From NCBI GenBank assembly GCA_963691755.1, contig OY829366.1, positions 2,914,001-2,978,000 on the forward strand: a stretch of DNA of 64,000 bases, in the 5' to 3' direction. The position numbers were made by a program, and so were the translations under genes. Positions 17,434-26,845 of this stretch are shown piece by piece. Every line of letters begins with the position of its first letter. Position 1 is the first letter of the stretch. The notes below the pieces were generated by a model that saw only the letters and a list, made by a program, of their open reading frames with translations, had not been told where the DNA came from and made no database searches. The DNA is from Dinoroseobacter sp013215265. GTDB lineage: Bacteria; Pseudomonadota; Alphaproteobacteria; Rhodobacterales; Rhodobacteraceae.

Positions 17434-18834
17434 TTATGCCTCCAATCTTGCGGGCAGTGCATTCGCCCAAGCGCTTATGGTGCCAGCGCCGAGGCAAACG
17501 ACCATATCCCCCGGTCGAGCTTGTTCACGAACCAGCGCTTCCAGTGCATCTTCACTGTCGATAATCCGGGCGTGGCGGTGACCGTGGGCAACGAGCCCTT
17601 TGACAAGATCGTCCCGGCTTGCGCCCGGAATCGGATCTTCGCCTGCCGAAAACACTTCAGAGATGCCCACGACATCGGCTTCGTTGAAGCAGGCGCAAAA
17701 ATCGTCAAAGAGTGAGGAGAGGCGCGAATACCTGTGCGGTTGATGCACTGCGATAACGCGGCCCTCTGTCGCTTGACGCGCCGCCTTCAGCACGGCGGCA
17801 ATCTCGACAGGGTGATGCCCGTAGTCGTCAATGATCGTGATGCCATCGATCTCGGCCACTTTGGTAAAGCGTCGGTTGACCCCTTTGAATTCCTGCAACG
17901 CGGCGCGGATCTCGTCGGCGCTCATGCCGAGATGACGCGAGACGGCGACCGCAGCCAGAGCATTCGAGACGTTGTGATCTCCGGGCATCGGCAGGGTACA
18001 GCCTTCAATGACCGTATCTTCGGCTTGCAGGGCGATGTCGAAAAAGGCCGCGCCATTTGCGTAGCGCAAGCCAACCGCGCGCACATCTGCCTGGGCATTG
18101 AAGCCGAAGGTCACCACACGGCGATCTGTCAGCCGGCCGACAAGGGACTGTACCTCGGGGTGGTCCGTGCAGCAGACCGCGAGCCCATAGAACGGAATGT
18201 TCGAGACGAAATCATGGAACCCATCGCGTAAAGCATCGAAGTCCTTCCAGTGCTCCATGTGCTCCGGGTCGATATTCGTGACGATGGCGATCGTGGCCGG
18301 CAGACGGTTGAACGTCCCATCGGATTCGTCGGCCTCTACCACCATCCATTCGCCAGTCCCCGCACGTGCATTGGAGCCATAGGCATGGATGATGCCCCCG
18401 TTGATGACGGTCGGGTCGAGCCCTCCGTGATCAAGCAGCGTGGCAACCATGGTTGTGGTGGTGGTTTTCCCGTGTGTTCCGGCAACAGCGATGTTTGAAC
18501 GCAAGCGCATCAACTCGGCGAGCATCTCGGCACGGCGCACCACAGGAAGACCACGGCGCCGTGCTTCTTCAAGCTCTTCATTGCCCTTTTTGATCGCGCT
18601 GGAGATGACAACAACATCTGCATCAACGAGGTTTTCGGCAACCTGGCCGATGAAAATCTTGGCCCCGAGGTCCTGTAGACGATTGGTGATCTTCGATGCT
18701 TTCAGGTCCGACCCCTGGACAGTGTAGCCAAGGTTCAGCAGCACCTCTGCGATGCCGGACATGCCGATCCCGCCGATCCCTGTGAAATGGATCGGTCCGA
18801 GTTGTGTGGGAAGCTTCGTGGCGGCGGTATTCAT
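17434..18834 (-). CDS. murC: UDP-N-acetylmuramate--L-alanine ligase
   Basis: Adds L-Ala to UDP-MurNAc. 466 residues. It has an N-terminal Rossmann part IHFTGIGGIGMSGIAEVLLNLGYTVQGSD, the ATP loop VAGTHGKTTTTTMVATLL, VVEADESDGTF and YGHHPVEIAAVLKA, all typical of MurC. The ATG giving MNTAATKLP is preferred over a TTG two codons earlier. It follows murG after 22 bases and precedes the DUF2484 gene by three bases. Confidence 0.97.
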   Translation of the reverse strand: MNTAATKLPTQLGPIHFTGIGGIGMSGIAEVLLNLGYTVQGSDLKASKITNRLQDLGAKIFIGQVAENLVDADVVVISSAIKKGNEELEEARRRGLPVVRRAEMLAELMRLRSNIAVAGTHGKTTTTTMVATLLDHGGLDPTVINGGIIHAYGSNARAGTGEWMVVEADESDGTFNRLPATIAIVTNIDPEHMEHWKDFDALRDGFHDFVSNIPFYGLAVCCTDHPEVQSLVGRLTDRRVVTFGFNAQADVRAVGLRYANGAAFFDIALQAEDTVIEGCTLPMPGDHNVSNALAAVAVSRHLGMSADEIRAALQEFKGVNRRFTKVAEIDGITIIDDYGHHPVEIAAVLKAARQATEGRVIAVHQPHRYSRLSSLFDDFCACFNEADVVGISEVFSAGEDPIPGASRDDLVKGLVAHGHRHARIIDSEDALEALVREQARPGDMVVCLGAGTISAWANALPARLEA

Positions 18835-18856
18835 AAGCAACTGTATCTTTCTAGGG

Positions 18857-19957
18857 TCAGGACGCGCGGTCGGAAAGCTTCAGGACGATTTCGACCAGTC
18901 GCTCCGTCGCATCTGGACGCGCCACCGACACTGCGGCTTGCGCCATCTTTTGCGCCGTTTCCGGCTGTTCGAGAACATCGGCGACATGCCCCGCGAGCAT
19001 GCCCGCGTCAAGGCGCGCCTCAGGTATAAGAATAGCAGCCCCCGCCTCGACCAACCCTCGCGCGTTTGCGGTCTGCTCATCCCGGATGGCTGAGGCAAGT
19101 GGGATCAGGATTGAGGGGCGCCCAATGACCGAGACATCCGCAACTGTCGATGCACCAGCGCGGGCGATCAGAAGATGTGCGGCCGAAAGGCGGTCCGGCA
19201 CATCAGTATAGAAGGTCTGCACTTCAGCACTGATCGAGGCCTCAGAATAAAACGCCGTGACACGGGCAAGGTCTTCTTCACGCGCCTGATGGCTGACATT
19301 CAACCGCTTGCGCATGTCTTCGGGCAGTTTTGCAAGCGCAGGTGGGACCATATCTGACAGGATGCGCGCACCCTGACTGCCGCCAAGGATCAGGACATTC
19401 AGCCGGATGTTTGGCGTGGGAGAGGTGTAAGGCGAAGCTGCCTTATCGAGGATAGCGGAACGAACGGGATTGCCCGTGGGAGTGCCTTCGACACCTGCGG
19501 GCAGCTCAGTAGGCCACGTTCCGCACGCAATTGCATCCACGCGACGGGCAAAGACCTGATTTACACGCCCCAACACACCGTTCTGTTCATGCAAGGCGCG
19601 CGGCAATCCCATCAGCCAGGCGGCTCCAACGGCGGGTATGGACGGATACCCGCCAAACCCAACGACAACTGAAGGAGGATCGCGGCGCATTTTCGAGCGC
19701 GCAGACAGCACGCCCGCGATAACGCGTGGCGCCACCATCACCTTGGCCAGAATACCGCCGCGGGCAAAGGTTGCGCTGGAGAGGACTTCGACCTCAACCG
19801 CTTCAGGAAATCCGCTCGTGTAGCGCGCGCCGCGTGCATCGGTGGACAGCTTTACCCGCCAACCACGGTCCAGCATCGCCTCTGCAAGCGCTTGGGCAGG
19901 AAACATGTGACCACCCGTGCCACCCGCTGCAATGATCAGAAGCGGGCTGATGGTCAT
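18857..19957 (-). CDS. murG: Lipid II synthase (undecaprenyl-PP-MurNAc-pentapeptide GlcNAc transferase)
   Basis: Peripheral membrane GT28 glycosyltransferase that turns lipid I into lipid II. 366 residues. The N-terminal loop IIAAGGTGGHMFPAQALAEAML, the VVGFGGYPSIPAV region, HEQNGVLGRVN and the C-terminal donor motif LIARAGASTVADVSVIGRPSILIP are all present. The start MTISPLLIIAAGG overlaps the ftsW stop by four bases; the longer open frame upstream is out-of-frame ftsW sequence. Confidence 0.97.
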   Translation of the reverse strand: MTISPLLIIAAGGTGGHMFPAQALAEAMLDRGWRVKLSTDARGARYTSGFPEAVEVEVLSSATFARGGILAKVMVAPRVIAGVLSARSKMRRDPPSVVVGFGGYPSIPAVGAAWLMGLPRALHEQNGVLGRVNQVFARRVDAIACGTWPTELPAGVEGTPTGNPVRSAILDKAASPYTSPTPNIRLNVLILGGSQGARILSDMVPPALAKLPEDMRKRLNVSHQAREEDLARVTAFYSEASISAEVQTFYTDVPDRLSAAHLLIARAGASTVADVSVIGRPSILIPLASAIRDEQTANARGLVEAGAAILIPEARLDAGMLAGHVADVLEQPETAQKMAQAAVSVARPDATERLVEIVLKLSDRAS

Positions 19958-21123
19958 CGAAGGCCCCGGCGGATGAACGCGTCCTCGATCTGTCCCTGAG
20001 GCCGCGAGCGCGTAAGCGCAAGCAGGATGCCCAGCGCAATGCCAGACGCCACAACAGAGGACCCCCCGTAAGATACAAAGGGCAAGGTCATGCCTTTGGC
20101 GGGAAGCAGGCGCACCGCGACGCCCATGTTGATCACGGCCTGAGCTGCAAAGAGCAAAACCAGACCCGATCCTGCGAGCCGGACAAAAATATCGCGATCC
20201 CGGCTGAGACGCACAAGACTGCGCCAGGTAACGGTTGCGTAAAGCGTGATGATGGCCACAACCATCAACAGCCCGTATTCTTCTGCCGCGACAGCGATGA
20301 TGAAGTCGGTATGCGCATCTGGTAGTGACCACTTCACAGAGCCCTCGCCGACGCCAACGCCAAACAGACCGCCCTCACGGATGGCGTTGGTGGCATATCC
20401 AAGCTGTGTGCGTGGGTCGATCTCAGAGGAGAGGAACCCGTTGATACGGCCGGCCACGTGATCAGACATATTGTAGGCAACAACGCCCCCGGCAGCCGCC
20501 ACTCCAAACAGCATAAGGACAAGGATCATCGGTGCCCCACCGATGAAATACATCACCGCCCAGGCAAAAAGGATAAGCGCGGCCTGGCCATAGTCAGGCT
20601 GCATCACGAGAAACCCAAGAATGACGACCATCATTAGCAGCGAAATCGAACGGCCCGGAGGACCATTAATGTCGTTGCTGGCAGCCAAGAGCCAGGCCGC
20701 AAGGACAACAAAGCCCGGCTTCAGGAACTCAGCCGGTTGAACCGAGCCAAACCCAAGTGAAAACCATCGCGTCGCCCCTTTGCCGAAATCCGTTCCGAAA
20801 AAGGGAAGCAGCACGAGGCCTGAGAACGCGATGATGAAGAGCAGTACGCCAAGCCTACGCGCCTGTTCGACGCGCATCATGGATATCATCACCATGACAA
20901 GCAGTCCGGCACTCCCGAAAACAATTTGTCGCTGCACATAATGAAACGGGGGCAGTCCGTTTCGTTCAGCCAAAGGGATCGAAGCGGCAAAACCTAAAAG
21001 CATTCCGAAAGCAAAGAGCGCGATGACACATGCGAGCGAGACTTTATCAAGCGTGCGCCACCAACGCGGCAACACTGCCTCGCCCGGACGCGGGGGCACC
21101 GTGCCATAGACCATTTCCGTCAT
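19954..21123 (-). CDS. ftsW: Septal peptidoglycan polymerase FtsW
   Basis: SEDS-family glycosyltransferase that works with FtsI at the septum. 389 residues with about ten membrane segments. Diagnostic parts are GKGATRWFSLGFGSVQPAEFLKPGFVVLAAW, MQPDYGQAALILFAWA, EEYGLLMVVAIITLYA and the C-terminal LLPAKGMTLPFVSYGGSSVVASGIALGILL. It is followed directly by murG with a four-base overlap. The 302-base gap upstream (21124-21425) separates it from the DUF6525 gene and holds a DnaA box. Confidence 0.97.
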   Translation of the reverse strand: MTEMVYGTVPPRPGEAVLPRWWRTLDKVSLACVIALFAFGMLLGFAASIPLAERNGLPPFHYVQRQIVFGSAGLLVMVMISMMRVEQARRLGVLLFIIAFSGLVLLPFFGTDFGKGATRWFSLGFGSVQPAEFLKPGFVVLAAWLLAASNDINGPPGRSISLLMMVVILGFLVMQPDYGQAALILFAWAVMYFIGGAPMILVLMLFGVAAAGGVVAYNMSDHVAGRINGFLSSEIDPRTQLGYATNAIREGGLFGVGVGEGSVKWSLPDAHTDFIIAVAAEEYGLLMVVAIITLYATVTWRSLVRLSRDRDIFVRLAGSGLVLLFAAQAVINMGVAVRLLPAKGMTLPFVSYGGSSVVASGIALGILLALTRSRPQGQIEDAFIRRGLR

Positions 21124-21167
21124 GGGAAACTCCGCTCAACTGCCTTTTCATGCCCGTTTTCCGGGTC

Positions 21168-21176
21168 TGTGGATAA
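21168..21176. promoter_or_regulatory. Perfect DnaA box in the gap upstream of ftsW
   Basis: TGTGGATAA, the complement of TTATCCACA, lies 45 bases before the ftsW start within the 21124-21425 gap, which otherwise has no gene. One such match is expected about every 130 kb of random sequence counting both strands, so chance is possible. A DnaA effect on ftsW is a hypothesis. Confidence 0.35.
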
Positions 21177-21425
21177 GACTAGCTGAAGTTTCGGCGGCTG
21201 GCTAGGTTTTGGACGAGGTGCAGGCTTCCATGCGCCAAAGTATGCTCGGTCGTACTCGCCTCGATTGCCATCCGCGGCTTCCGCCCGAATACCCCTAGCG
21301 ACATGGGAGTGTTCTTCACTGGTGATACGTTGAAATTCTTGGGAAATTTCGGCTCTGTCGACTAATGTTCATGAAACCTAGGGCCGTCAGCTTCAAAAGG
21401 CACGGCCTACCACGCAGAATTGGGA

Positions 21426-21701
21426 TCAAGACCCAAACGGGTATTTTTTGCCCCAAACTTTTTGTACATCTCGGGAGATCATCGCGTTTTGAATGCGGTC
21501 CAGTTCGCGCAACGCCAAGTCCGTATCACCTGTTCGCGCAACGGCTTTGTCAAACGCGCGCCGCACTGATTTCGCCCGCCACGGAAGAATAGCCGTTGCG
21601 ACCCAAGCCCGAAGCTCGGCTGGTAGTAAGTCATACTCGCGCATTGGGTTTGAGCCAGAGCGCTTGCGAGGCAGTGAGGTTTTTCCGCAATTTCCGGGCA
21701 T
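21426..21701 (-). CDS. DUF6525-like small protein
   Basis: A 91-residue protein with a basic N-terminus (MPGNCGKTSLPRKR), a central REYDLLPAELRAWVATAILPW helix pair and the ending RDVQKVWGKKYPFGS. This pattern is familiar from Rhodobacterales proteins filed under DUF6525; I am fairly but not fully sure of the number. No function is known. It stands alone between murD and ftsW on the dcw strand with gaps of 115 and 302 bases, so it may have its own promoter. Confidence 0.7.
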   Translation of the reverse strand: MPGNCGKTSLPRKRSGSNPMREYDLLPAELRAWVATAILPWRAKSVRRAFDKAVARTGDTDLALRELDRIQNAMISRDVQKVWGKKYPFGS

Positions 21702-21816
21702 TTTGGGTGGGGTTGTATAAATCCGTCCAAGTCAGCCCCAAGTATATTATAACATAACTATCAACAAGCAGCTTTTCGACGGAAAGACACGTGACAAAGC
21801 GAAATCCCCGTCAAGG

Positions 21817-23211
21817 CTAGGCGATCACCTTTGACACCTGCAGACAGAAATCCTCACCCCGTTTCTCGAAGCTGTCATATTGGTCGAAACTTGCCGCGGC
21901 AGGCGCCAGGAGAACCGTGTCGCCTGCCTCCGCTTCAGCCGCAGCCCGCGCCACCGCGTCTTCCATTGTCGTGCAGACAGCGTATGTGGTATCTCCAAGA
22001 TCAAGCGCGAACGCCTGCGCTTCGCGCCCGATGACATAGGCCTTCACGACATTTTGCAGGCTAGCACCAAGTCCATCAAGACCGCCTTCTTTTGCCAACC
22101 CGCCACAGATCCAGCGGATACGCGGGAAAGCCGATAGCGCCTTGGCAGCGGCATCTACATTGGTGGCTTTGCTGTCATTCACAAACCGCACCCCGTCTTT
22201 CTCGCCCACAATCTGGCTGCGATGCGGCAGACCTTCGAAACTTGCGAAGGCAGCTTCGATCTCGCGTGGCGCGAGGCCCAGCGCGCGACACACGGCATAC
22301 GCAGCACATGCGTTCTGATGGTTATGCGCCCCGGGAAGGCCGGGGATCTGGCGCAGGTCGATATTGGCGACCTGCCTGCCCTTGCGCCATTCTGCAAGAA
22401 ACCCTTTGCGGGCAAATACGTTCCAACCCGGACCGGACAGCTTTGCATTCGATATCCGGATGACCCGGTCATCATTTGCAGCTTCCGTGAGTTGATTTGT
22501 CAGAAACAAGCCTTCGGGTTCGTCCACGCCAATAATTGCACGATCTGGGCCACCTTCGGCAAAAAGACGACGCTTGGCGGCAAAATACCCGCCCATACCG
22601 CCATGTCGGTCCAGATGGTCTGGCGATAGGTTCGTGAAAACCGCAATGTCAGGCGTCAACGCGCGCGCAAGCTCGGTCTGGTAGCTGGAAAGCTCAAGCA
22701 CCACGATCCCGCCATCGCCCAGCGGATCAAGATCAAGCACCCCACGGCCAATATTGCCAGCAAGTTGGCTGGGCCGGCCGGCCTCGGTAAGCGTATGATG
22801 TATCAGGGCAGACGTGGTTGATTTACCGTTGGACCCCGTCACGGCAACAACGCGCGGCGGACGCTCCATTCTGTCCCATTCAGGCGTGGCAAGGGACCGG
22901 AAAAAGAGGCCAATATCGTTGTCGACCGGCACGCCCGCCGACATCCCAGCGGCAATGATCGGATGCGGTTTCGGATAAAGGTGCGGAATACCCGGCGATA
23001 CGACCAGCAGAGAAATCTCGCTCCAGTCAGTTTTGGAAAGATCCTCGATGGGCAGATCTTCGACATCGGCCGCAGCCCGACCAGCGGCCCCGTCATCCCA
23101 ACATAAGACTTCTGCCCCACCAGCCACCAACGCGCGCGCTGCCGAAAGCCCGGTGCGGCCAAGGCCCAGCACCGCGACACGTTTGCCTTTGACACCTTGG
23201 ACGGGGATCAT
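21817..23211 (-). CDS. murD: UDP-N-acetylmuramoylalanine--D-glutamate ligase
   Basis: Adds D-Glu to UDP-MurNAc-L-Ala. 464 residues. Features: VKGKRVAVLGLGRTGLSAARAL, the ATP loop VAVTGSNGKSTTSALIHHTL, LELSSYQTELA, FTNLSPDHLDRHGGM, FVNDSKATNVDAAAKALSAF and the C-terminal LLAPAAASFDQYDSFEKRGEDF, all MurD. The start MIPVQGVKGKRVAV is chosen since the upstream 26 codons are not family sequence. It is separated from mraY by the ACT gene and an oppositely oriented YkgJ-like gene, which breaks the usual direct mraY-murD link. Confidence 0.97.
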   Translation of the reverse strand: MIPVQGVKGKRVAVLGLGRTGLSAARALVAGGAEVLCWDDGAAGRAAADVEDLPIEDLSKTDWSEISLLVVSPGIPHLYPKPHPIIAAGMSAGVPVDNDIGLFFRSLATPEWDRMERPPRVVAVTGSNGKSTTSALIHHTLTEAGRPSQLAGNIGRGVLDLDPLGDGGIVVLELSSYQTELARALTPDIAVFTNLSPDHLDRHGGMGGYFAAKRRLFAEGGPDRAIIGVDEPEGLFLTNQLTEAANDDRVIRISNAKLSGPGWNVFARKGFLAEWRKGRQVANIDLRQIPGLPGAHNHQNACAAYAVCRALGLAPREIEAAFASFEGLPHRSQIVGEKDGVRFVNDSKATNVDAAAKALSAFPRIRWICGGLAKEGGLDGLGASLQNVVKAYVIGREAQAFALDLGDTTYAVCTTMEDAVARAAAEAEAGDTVLLAPAAASFDQYDSFEKRGEDFCLQVSKVIA

Positions 23212-23357
23212 GTGCTGCCTCTTGAATAAACTGGGGGCAGGTTTACGGCCCCGAGCGCCATGTGCAAGCCCCGCGAAGGGATACAACAACTCTTGCCCTC
23301 GTTTTGCCGCAACGCTCTACTAAGCCCAAACGAAAAGAGCAGGTAAAGGATAGCGTC

Positions 23358-23879
23358 ATGGCGGTGCCACTGTGTGTTGAGTGTTCGATGTGTTGCAATG
23401 GCAGCATATTCTCGCGCGTACCCGTATCCGCAGAAGAACAGGCACGTTTGCCGAACGGACGGTTCTTTACCAAAGCCGATGGTGCACTTCGCATGCGACT
23501 TGGATGTAATTTTCTGGGAGAAGATGGCAGCTGTGCTGTCTACGATAAACGCCCCAAGACCTGCGCAACTTATGCCTGCCGCCTGTTGCGACGGGTCAAC
23601 GAAGGGAAAATCGACGACGGATCTGCGCGAAATATTGTCAGCAGCTTCAAGTCATACGTTGCAAAGGCCAAAGAGGCCTGCGCGCGCGCCGCAGGTGAAG
23701 ACCGGGCAAAAGCGCTTGAAGGAAAAGATGCGGATGCCGCTTATGCGCAACTACGGGTCTGGCGTGATGAGGGTGTGAAGATCGACCCAATCAAACAAGA
23801 TGAAGCGCGTTTTCATCTGCATGTGCTGCACGAATTCATCCGGTTGCACTTCAAATCGAGCTACAGAAAAAGCGGCTAG
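23358..23879 (+). CDS. YkgJ-family cysteine cluster protein
   Basis: A 173-residue cytoplasmic protein with two cysteine groups, CVECSMCCNGS at the N-terminus and CNFLGEDGSCAVYDKRPKTCATYAC at residues ~56-80, the zinc or iron-sulfur cluster pattern (CxxCxxxC plus later cysteines) of the YkgJ/DUF-type family. The remaining ~90 residues are helical and charged. Function unknown. It is the only plus-strand gene inside the dcw cluster, converging on the ACT gene with six bases between. GTAAAGGA precedes the ATG. Confidence 0.85.
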   Translation: MAVPLCVECSMCCNGSIFSRVPVSAEEQARLPNGRFFTKADGALRMRLGCNFLGEDGSCAVYDKRPKTCATYACRLLRRVNEGKIDDGSARNIVSSFKSYVAKAKEACARAAGEDRAKALEGKDADAAYAQLRVWRDEGVKIDPIKQDEARFHLHVLHEFIRLHFKSSYRKSG

Positions 23880-23885
23880 CAAAAC

Positions 23886-24296
23886 TTAGGCGTTATCTGC
23901 CGCCACTTTAAGGATCTCAACAGCACGATCAGCGTCATCGACGGGGACGAAGATATGATCGTGTCGTGCGCCCGCAATAACGTTACAGGGAATGCTGTGA
24001 TCTGCCAGCGCGACCGCCACGGCGGCCGTCAGCCCAACACCATCCAGCGCTGAATGCACGCTTAGCAAGATTTGCGCCATCGGTAGGTCAGACAGGAGGC
24101 CTTGATCAGCGGCCACCTCTTCGGACAGAAGAAGCGATAGGCCTTCAGGTTCTCGCATCGTCGCATGCGCGCTCGATACGAGACGGTCTGCTGCAGGGTC
24201 GCCCAACGCAAAGGAAACGAAATGCCAGATACCTGGCTGTCGCTCGGGGTTCATCCCGGCAATCATGTCCCTTGTGTCTTTGACGGGTGCGGTCAC
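23886..24296 (-). CDS. ACT domain-containing protein
   Basis: 136 residues. The N-terminal part has GIWHFVSF and a SLLLSEEVA region, and the C-terminal half has the fold pattern of an ACT domain: AQILLSVHSALDGVGLTAAVAVALADHSIPCNVIAG, followed by HDHIFVPVDDADRAVEILK. ACT domains bind small ligands, usually amino acids. Similar small double-ACT-like proteins exist as transport or regulatory adaptors, but no partner can be named here. Its ATG overlaps the mraY stop by four bases, so it is part of the dcw transcript. Confidence 0.82.
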   Translation of the reverse strand: MTAPVKDTRDMIAGMNPERQPGIWHFVSFALGDPAADRLVSSAHATMREPEGLSLLLSEEVAADQGLLSDLPMAQILLSVHSALDGVGLTAAVAVALADHSIPCNVIAGARHDHIFVPVDDADRAVEILKVAADNA

Positions 24297-25378
24297 CTGA
24301 CTTTCAGCGTCGCCAGACCGATCAACGCAAGCACCAAAGAAATGATCCAGAACCGAATGACGATCTGAGGCTCTTTCCAGCCCAGTTTTTCAAAATGGTG
24401 GTGAATGGGCGCCATTAGAAACACCCGATTGCCAGTCATTTTGAAGTATCCGACCTGAATTATCACGCTGAGCGCTTCGACAACGAACAACCCACCAACG
24501 ATCACGAGAACGATCTCGTGCTTTGTAGCAACCGCGATGGCCCCCAAAGCGCCGCCAAGGGCAAGAGAGCCCGTATCGCCCATGAACACCGCCGCAGGCG
24601 GAGCGTTATACCACAAGAAGCCCAAACCGCCCCCAATAAGAGCTGCCGCAAAAATCAGAATCTCGCCAGTCCCGGGCACGTAATGGACATCAAGATAGCC
24701 CGTGAAATCGACGCGACCCACTGCATAAGCAATGATGCCCAAGGTTCCTGCGGCGATCATCACAGGCATGATCGCCAACCCATCAAGACCATCGGTCAAA
24801 TTCACCGCGTTGGCGGCGCCAGCAATGACCAACATGCAGAACGGGATGAAGAGCCAGCTCATGTTGATCAGAACGTCTTTGAAAAACGGCAATGCGAGCT
24901 GGCTCGAGAGTTCCACAGGATGCATCCACGTTGCCATAACGCCCGCAATGCCTGCGATCAGAAAACCAATGCCCAGACGCACGCGCCCGGAAAGACCTGC
25001 GTGACTGTTTGCTGTGACTTTCTGGTAGTCATCCAAAAAACCGATGAGACCGAAGCTAACGGTTACAAAAAGCAGCATCCAGATGTAGCCATTGTCGAGC
25101 CGCGCCCAGAGCAGGGAGGTAAAAACCAGCGCAGACAGGATTAGCAAGCCGCCCATGGTCGGCGTGCCCTGCTTGGTTTCCAGATGCGATTCCGGGCCAT
25201 CATCCCTAATGGGCTGACCGAATTTCTGACGACGCCGCAAAGCGTTGATGAGGGGTTTGCCGAAAATGAAACCGAAAACCAGTGCGGTAAAAAATGCACC
25301 CCCGGCTCGAAAAGTAATGTAGCGGAAGAGATTGAAGATATCCCCGCCGTCCGACAGCTCTGTCAGCCAAAACAGCAT
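24293..25378 (-). CDS. mraY: Phospho-N-acetylmuramoyl-pentapeptide-transferase MraY
   Basis: Ten-pass membrane enzyme that makes lipid I from UDP-MurNAc-pentapeptide and undecaprenyl phosphate. 361 residues. It shows KQGTPTMGGLLIL, FLDDYQKVTANSHAGLSGR (catalytic aspartates), NLTDGLDGLAIMPV, FLWYNAPPAAVFMGDTGSLALGG and the ending region MAPIHHHFEKLGWKE. These are all MraY hallmarks. It follows murF after 39 bases. Confidence 0.98.
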   Translation of the reverse strand: MLFWLTELSDGGDIFNLFRYITFRAGGAFFTALVFGFIFGKPLINALRRRQKFGQPIRDDGPESHLETKQGTPTMGGLLILSALVFTSLLWARLDNGYIWMLLFVTVSFGLIGFLDDYQKVTANSHAGLSGRVRLGIGFLIAGIAGVMATWMHPVELSSQLALPFFKDVLINMSWLFIPFCMLVIAGAANAVNLTDGLDGLAIMPVMIAAGTLGIIAYAVGRVDFTGYLDVHYVPGTGEILIFAAALIGGGLGFLWYNAPPAAVFMGDTGSLALGGALGAIAVATKHEIVLVIVGGLFVVEALSVIIQVGYFKMTGNRVFLMAPIHHHFEKLGWKEPQIVIRFWIISLVLALIGLATLKVR

Positions 25379-25417
25379 TACCCCTGCCCGCCTCTACTTA
25401 TTGCTCTTTGCTCTTGG

Positions 25418-26845
25418 TCAATCGGCTTGGCCCAATTTCCGCAGCCCGTCAACCGCAGCAGAGACACGACTGCCCTTTGACCCTTTCACCAGCACGATAT
25501 CGCCGGGCATGATCAGATCTTTAAGCGATGGCATCAGATCTTCGACCCGCTCTGCATAGAGACCACGTTTTGACATAGGCAATACATCCCATAGCGCCTT
25601 CATGCGCGGTCCAACGCAATGAACTTGTGCAATTTTTGCGATCGCTGGGTGATCTGCGATGGCAGCGTGTAGTTCGGCCTCCGTTTCTCCTAGCTCAAGC
25701 ATATCACCCAAAATCGCAATGTGCCGACCGCGCATGACCTCACCCTCAAGGTCACGCGGTTGCAACACTGCGAAAACGTCAAGTGCAGCGGAAAGCGAAG
25801 CGGGGTTTGCGTTGAATGCATCATCAATCAGGGTGAAAACACGGTCTCTGTGTGCAGGATCAAGCGTGATAAGCTCGCGGGTGCCACGCCCACCGGGTGG
25901 GCTCCAGGTGCCAAGATCCAGAACAGACTGGGTCAGATCAGCCCCCATCGCCTGGCAGGCGGCAAGAACAGCAAGCCCGTTCAAACCATGATGCGCCCCG
26001 GGGGCGGATAATTTGAACAGAAGAGGGGCGCCCTCGACCTGCGCCATCAGCTGGGTGCTGTCCTCAGACATTTGCGCATCACGAAGCTGCCAGTCGGCAG
26101 TTTCTGATTTTCCGAACCAAATGGCCTGAGCGCCCAAGCGCTGTGCGGTGTCTTCCAGAATGGATGCCGTTTCAATATCAGCATTGAGGATGCCGACGCC
26201 AAGCCCGGGTTGCAGCCCTTCAAGGATCGCGGCCTTTTCTTCCGCAATGCCTGCGATGTTTTCAAAGCTCGCGAGATGCGCGGGCGCAACCGTGGTGACG
26301 AGTGCGACATCAGGTGCGGCAAGCTGCGAAAGAGGTGCGATCTCACCCGGGTTACTCATCCCGATCTCGATGATCGCATAGTCTGTGTCTTGCGGCATCC
26401 GTGCTAAGGTCAGCGGCACGCCCCAATGGTTGTTGTAGCTGGCTTCTGCGGCGTGGATCTTGCCCTGTCGTTTCAGGGCGGTACGCGCCATTTCCTTGGT
26501 TGAGGTTTTTCCAACCGACCCCGTAATGGCCAGAACGCGCGCCTGTGCGCGCGCTCGCGCGGCTTTCCCGAGCGCAACCAGCCCTTCAAGAACATCGGGC
26601 ACAATCAGATAAGGTCTGTCGTCGGGAGCGTCATCCGGCACATGGGAGACCAAGGCTGCGGAGGCACCTGCTTCAAAGGCCTGTCTCAGGAAGTCATGCC
26701 CGTCCCGAACATCCTTCAAAGCAACAAATAGATCACCGGGCTGAAGGGTCCGAGTGTCAATCGAGACCCCATTGGCGGTCCAGTCTTTCGTCGTCGTCCC
26801 AGCGGTTGCCTGAACGGCATCGGCCGAGGTCCATAATGCGCTCAT
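25418..26845 (-). CDS. murF: UDP-N-acetylmuramoyl-tripeptide--D-alanyl-D-alanine ligase
   Basis: Completes the pentapeptide side chain by adding D-Ala-D-Ala. 475 residues with SIDTRTLQPGDLFVALKD, the ATP loop VLAITGSVGKTSTKEMARTAL, YNNHWGVPLTLARM, YAIIEIGMSNPGEIAPLSQLA and the C-terminal VLVKGSKGSRVSAAVDGL. It overlaps the murE stop by four bases. Confidence 0.97.
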   Translation of the reverse strand: MSALWTSADAVQATAGTTTKDWTANGVSIDTRTLQPGDLFVALKDVRDGHDFLRQAFEAGASAALVSHVPDDAPDDRPYLIVPDVLEGLVALGKAARARAQARVLAITGSVGKTSTKEMARTALKRQGKIHAAEASYNNHWGVPLTLARMPQDTDYAIIEIGMSNPGEIAPLSQLAAPDVALVTTVAPAHLASFENIAGIAEEKAAILEGLQPGLGVGILNADIETASILEDTAQRLGAQAIWFGKSETADWQLRDAQMSEDSTQLMAQVEGAPLLFKLSAPGAHHGLNGLAVLAACQAMGADLTQSVLDLGTWSPPGGRGTRELITLDPAHRDRVFTLIDDAFNANPASLSAALDVFAVLQPRDLEGEVMRGRHIAILGDMLELGETEAELHAAIADHPAIAKIAQVHCVGPRMKALWDVLPMSKRGLYAERVEDLMPSLKDLIMPGDIVLVKGSKGSRVSAAVDGLRKLGQAD

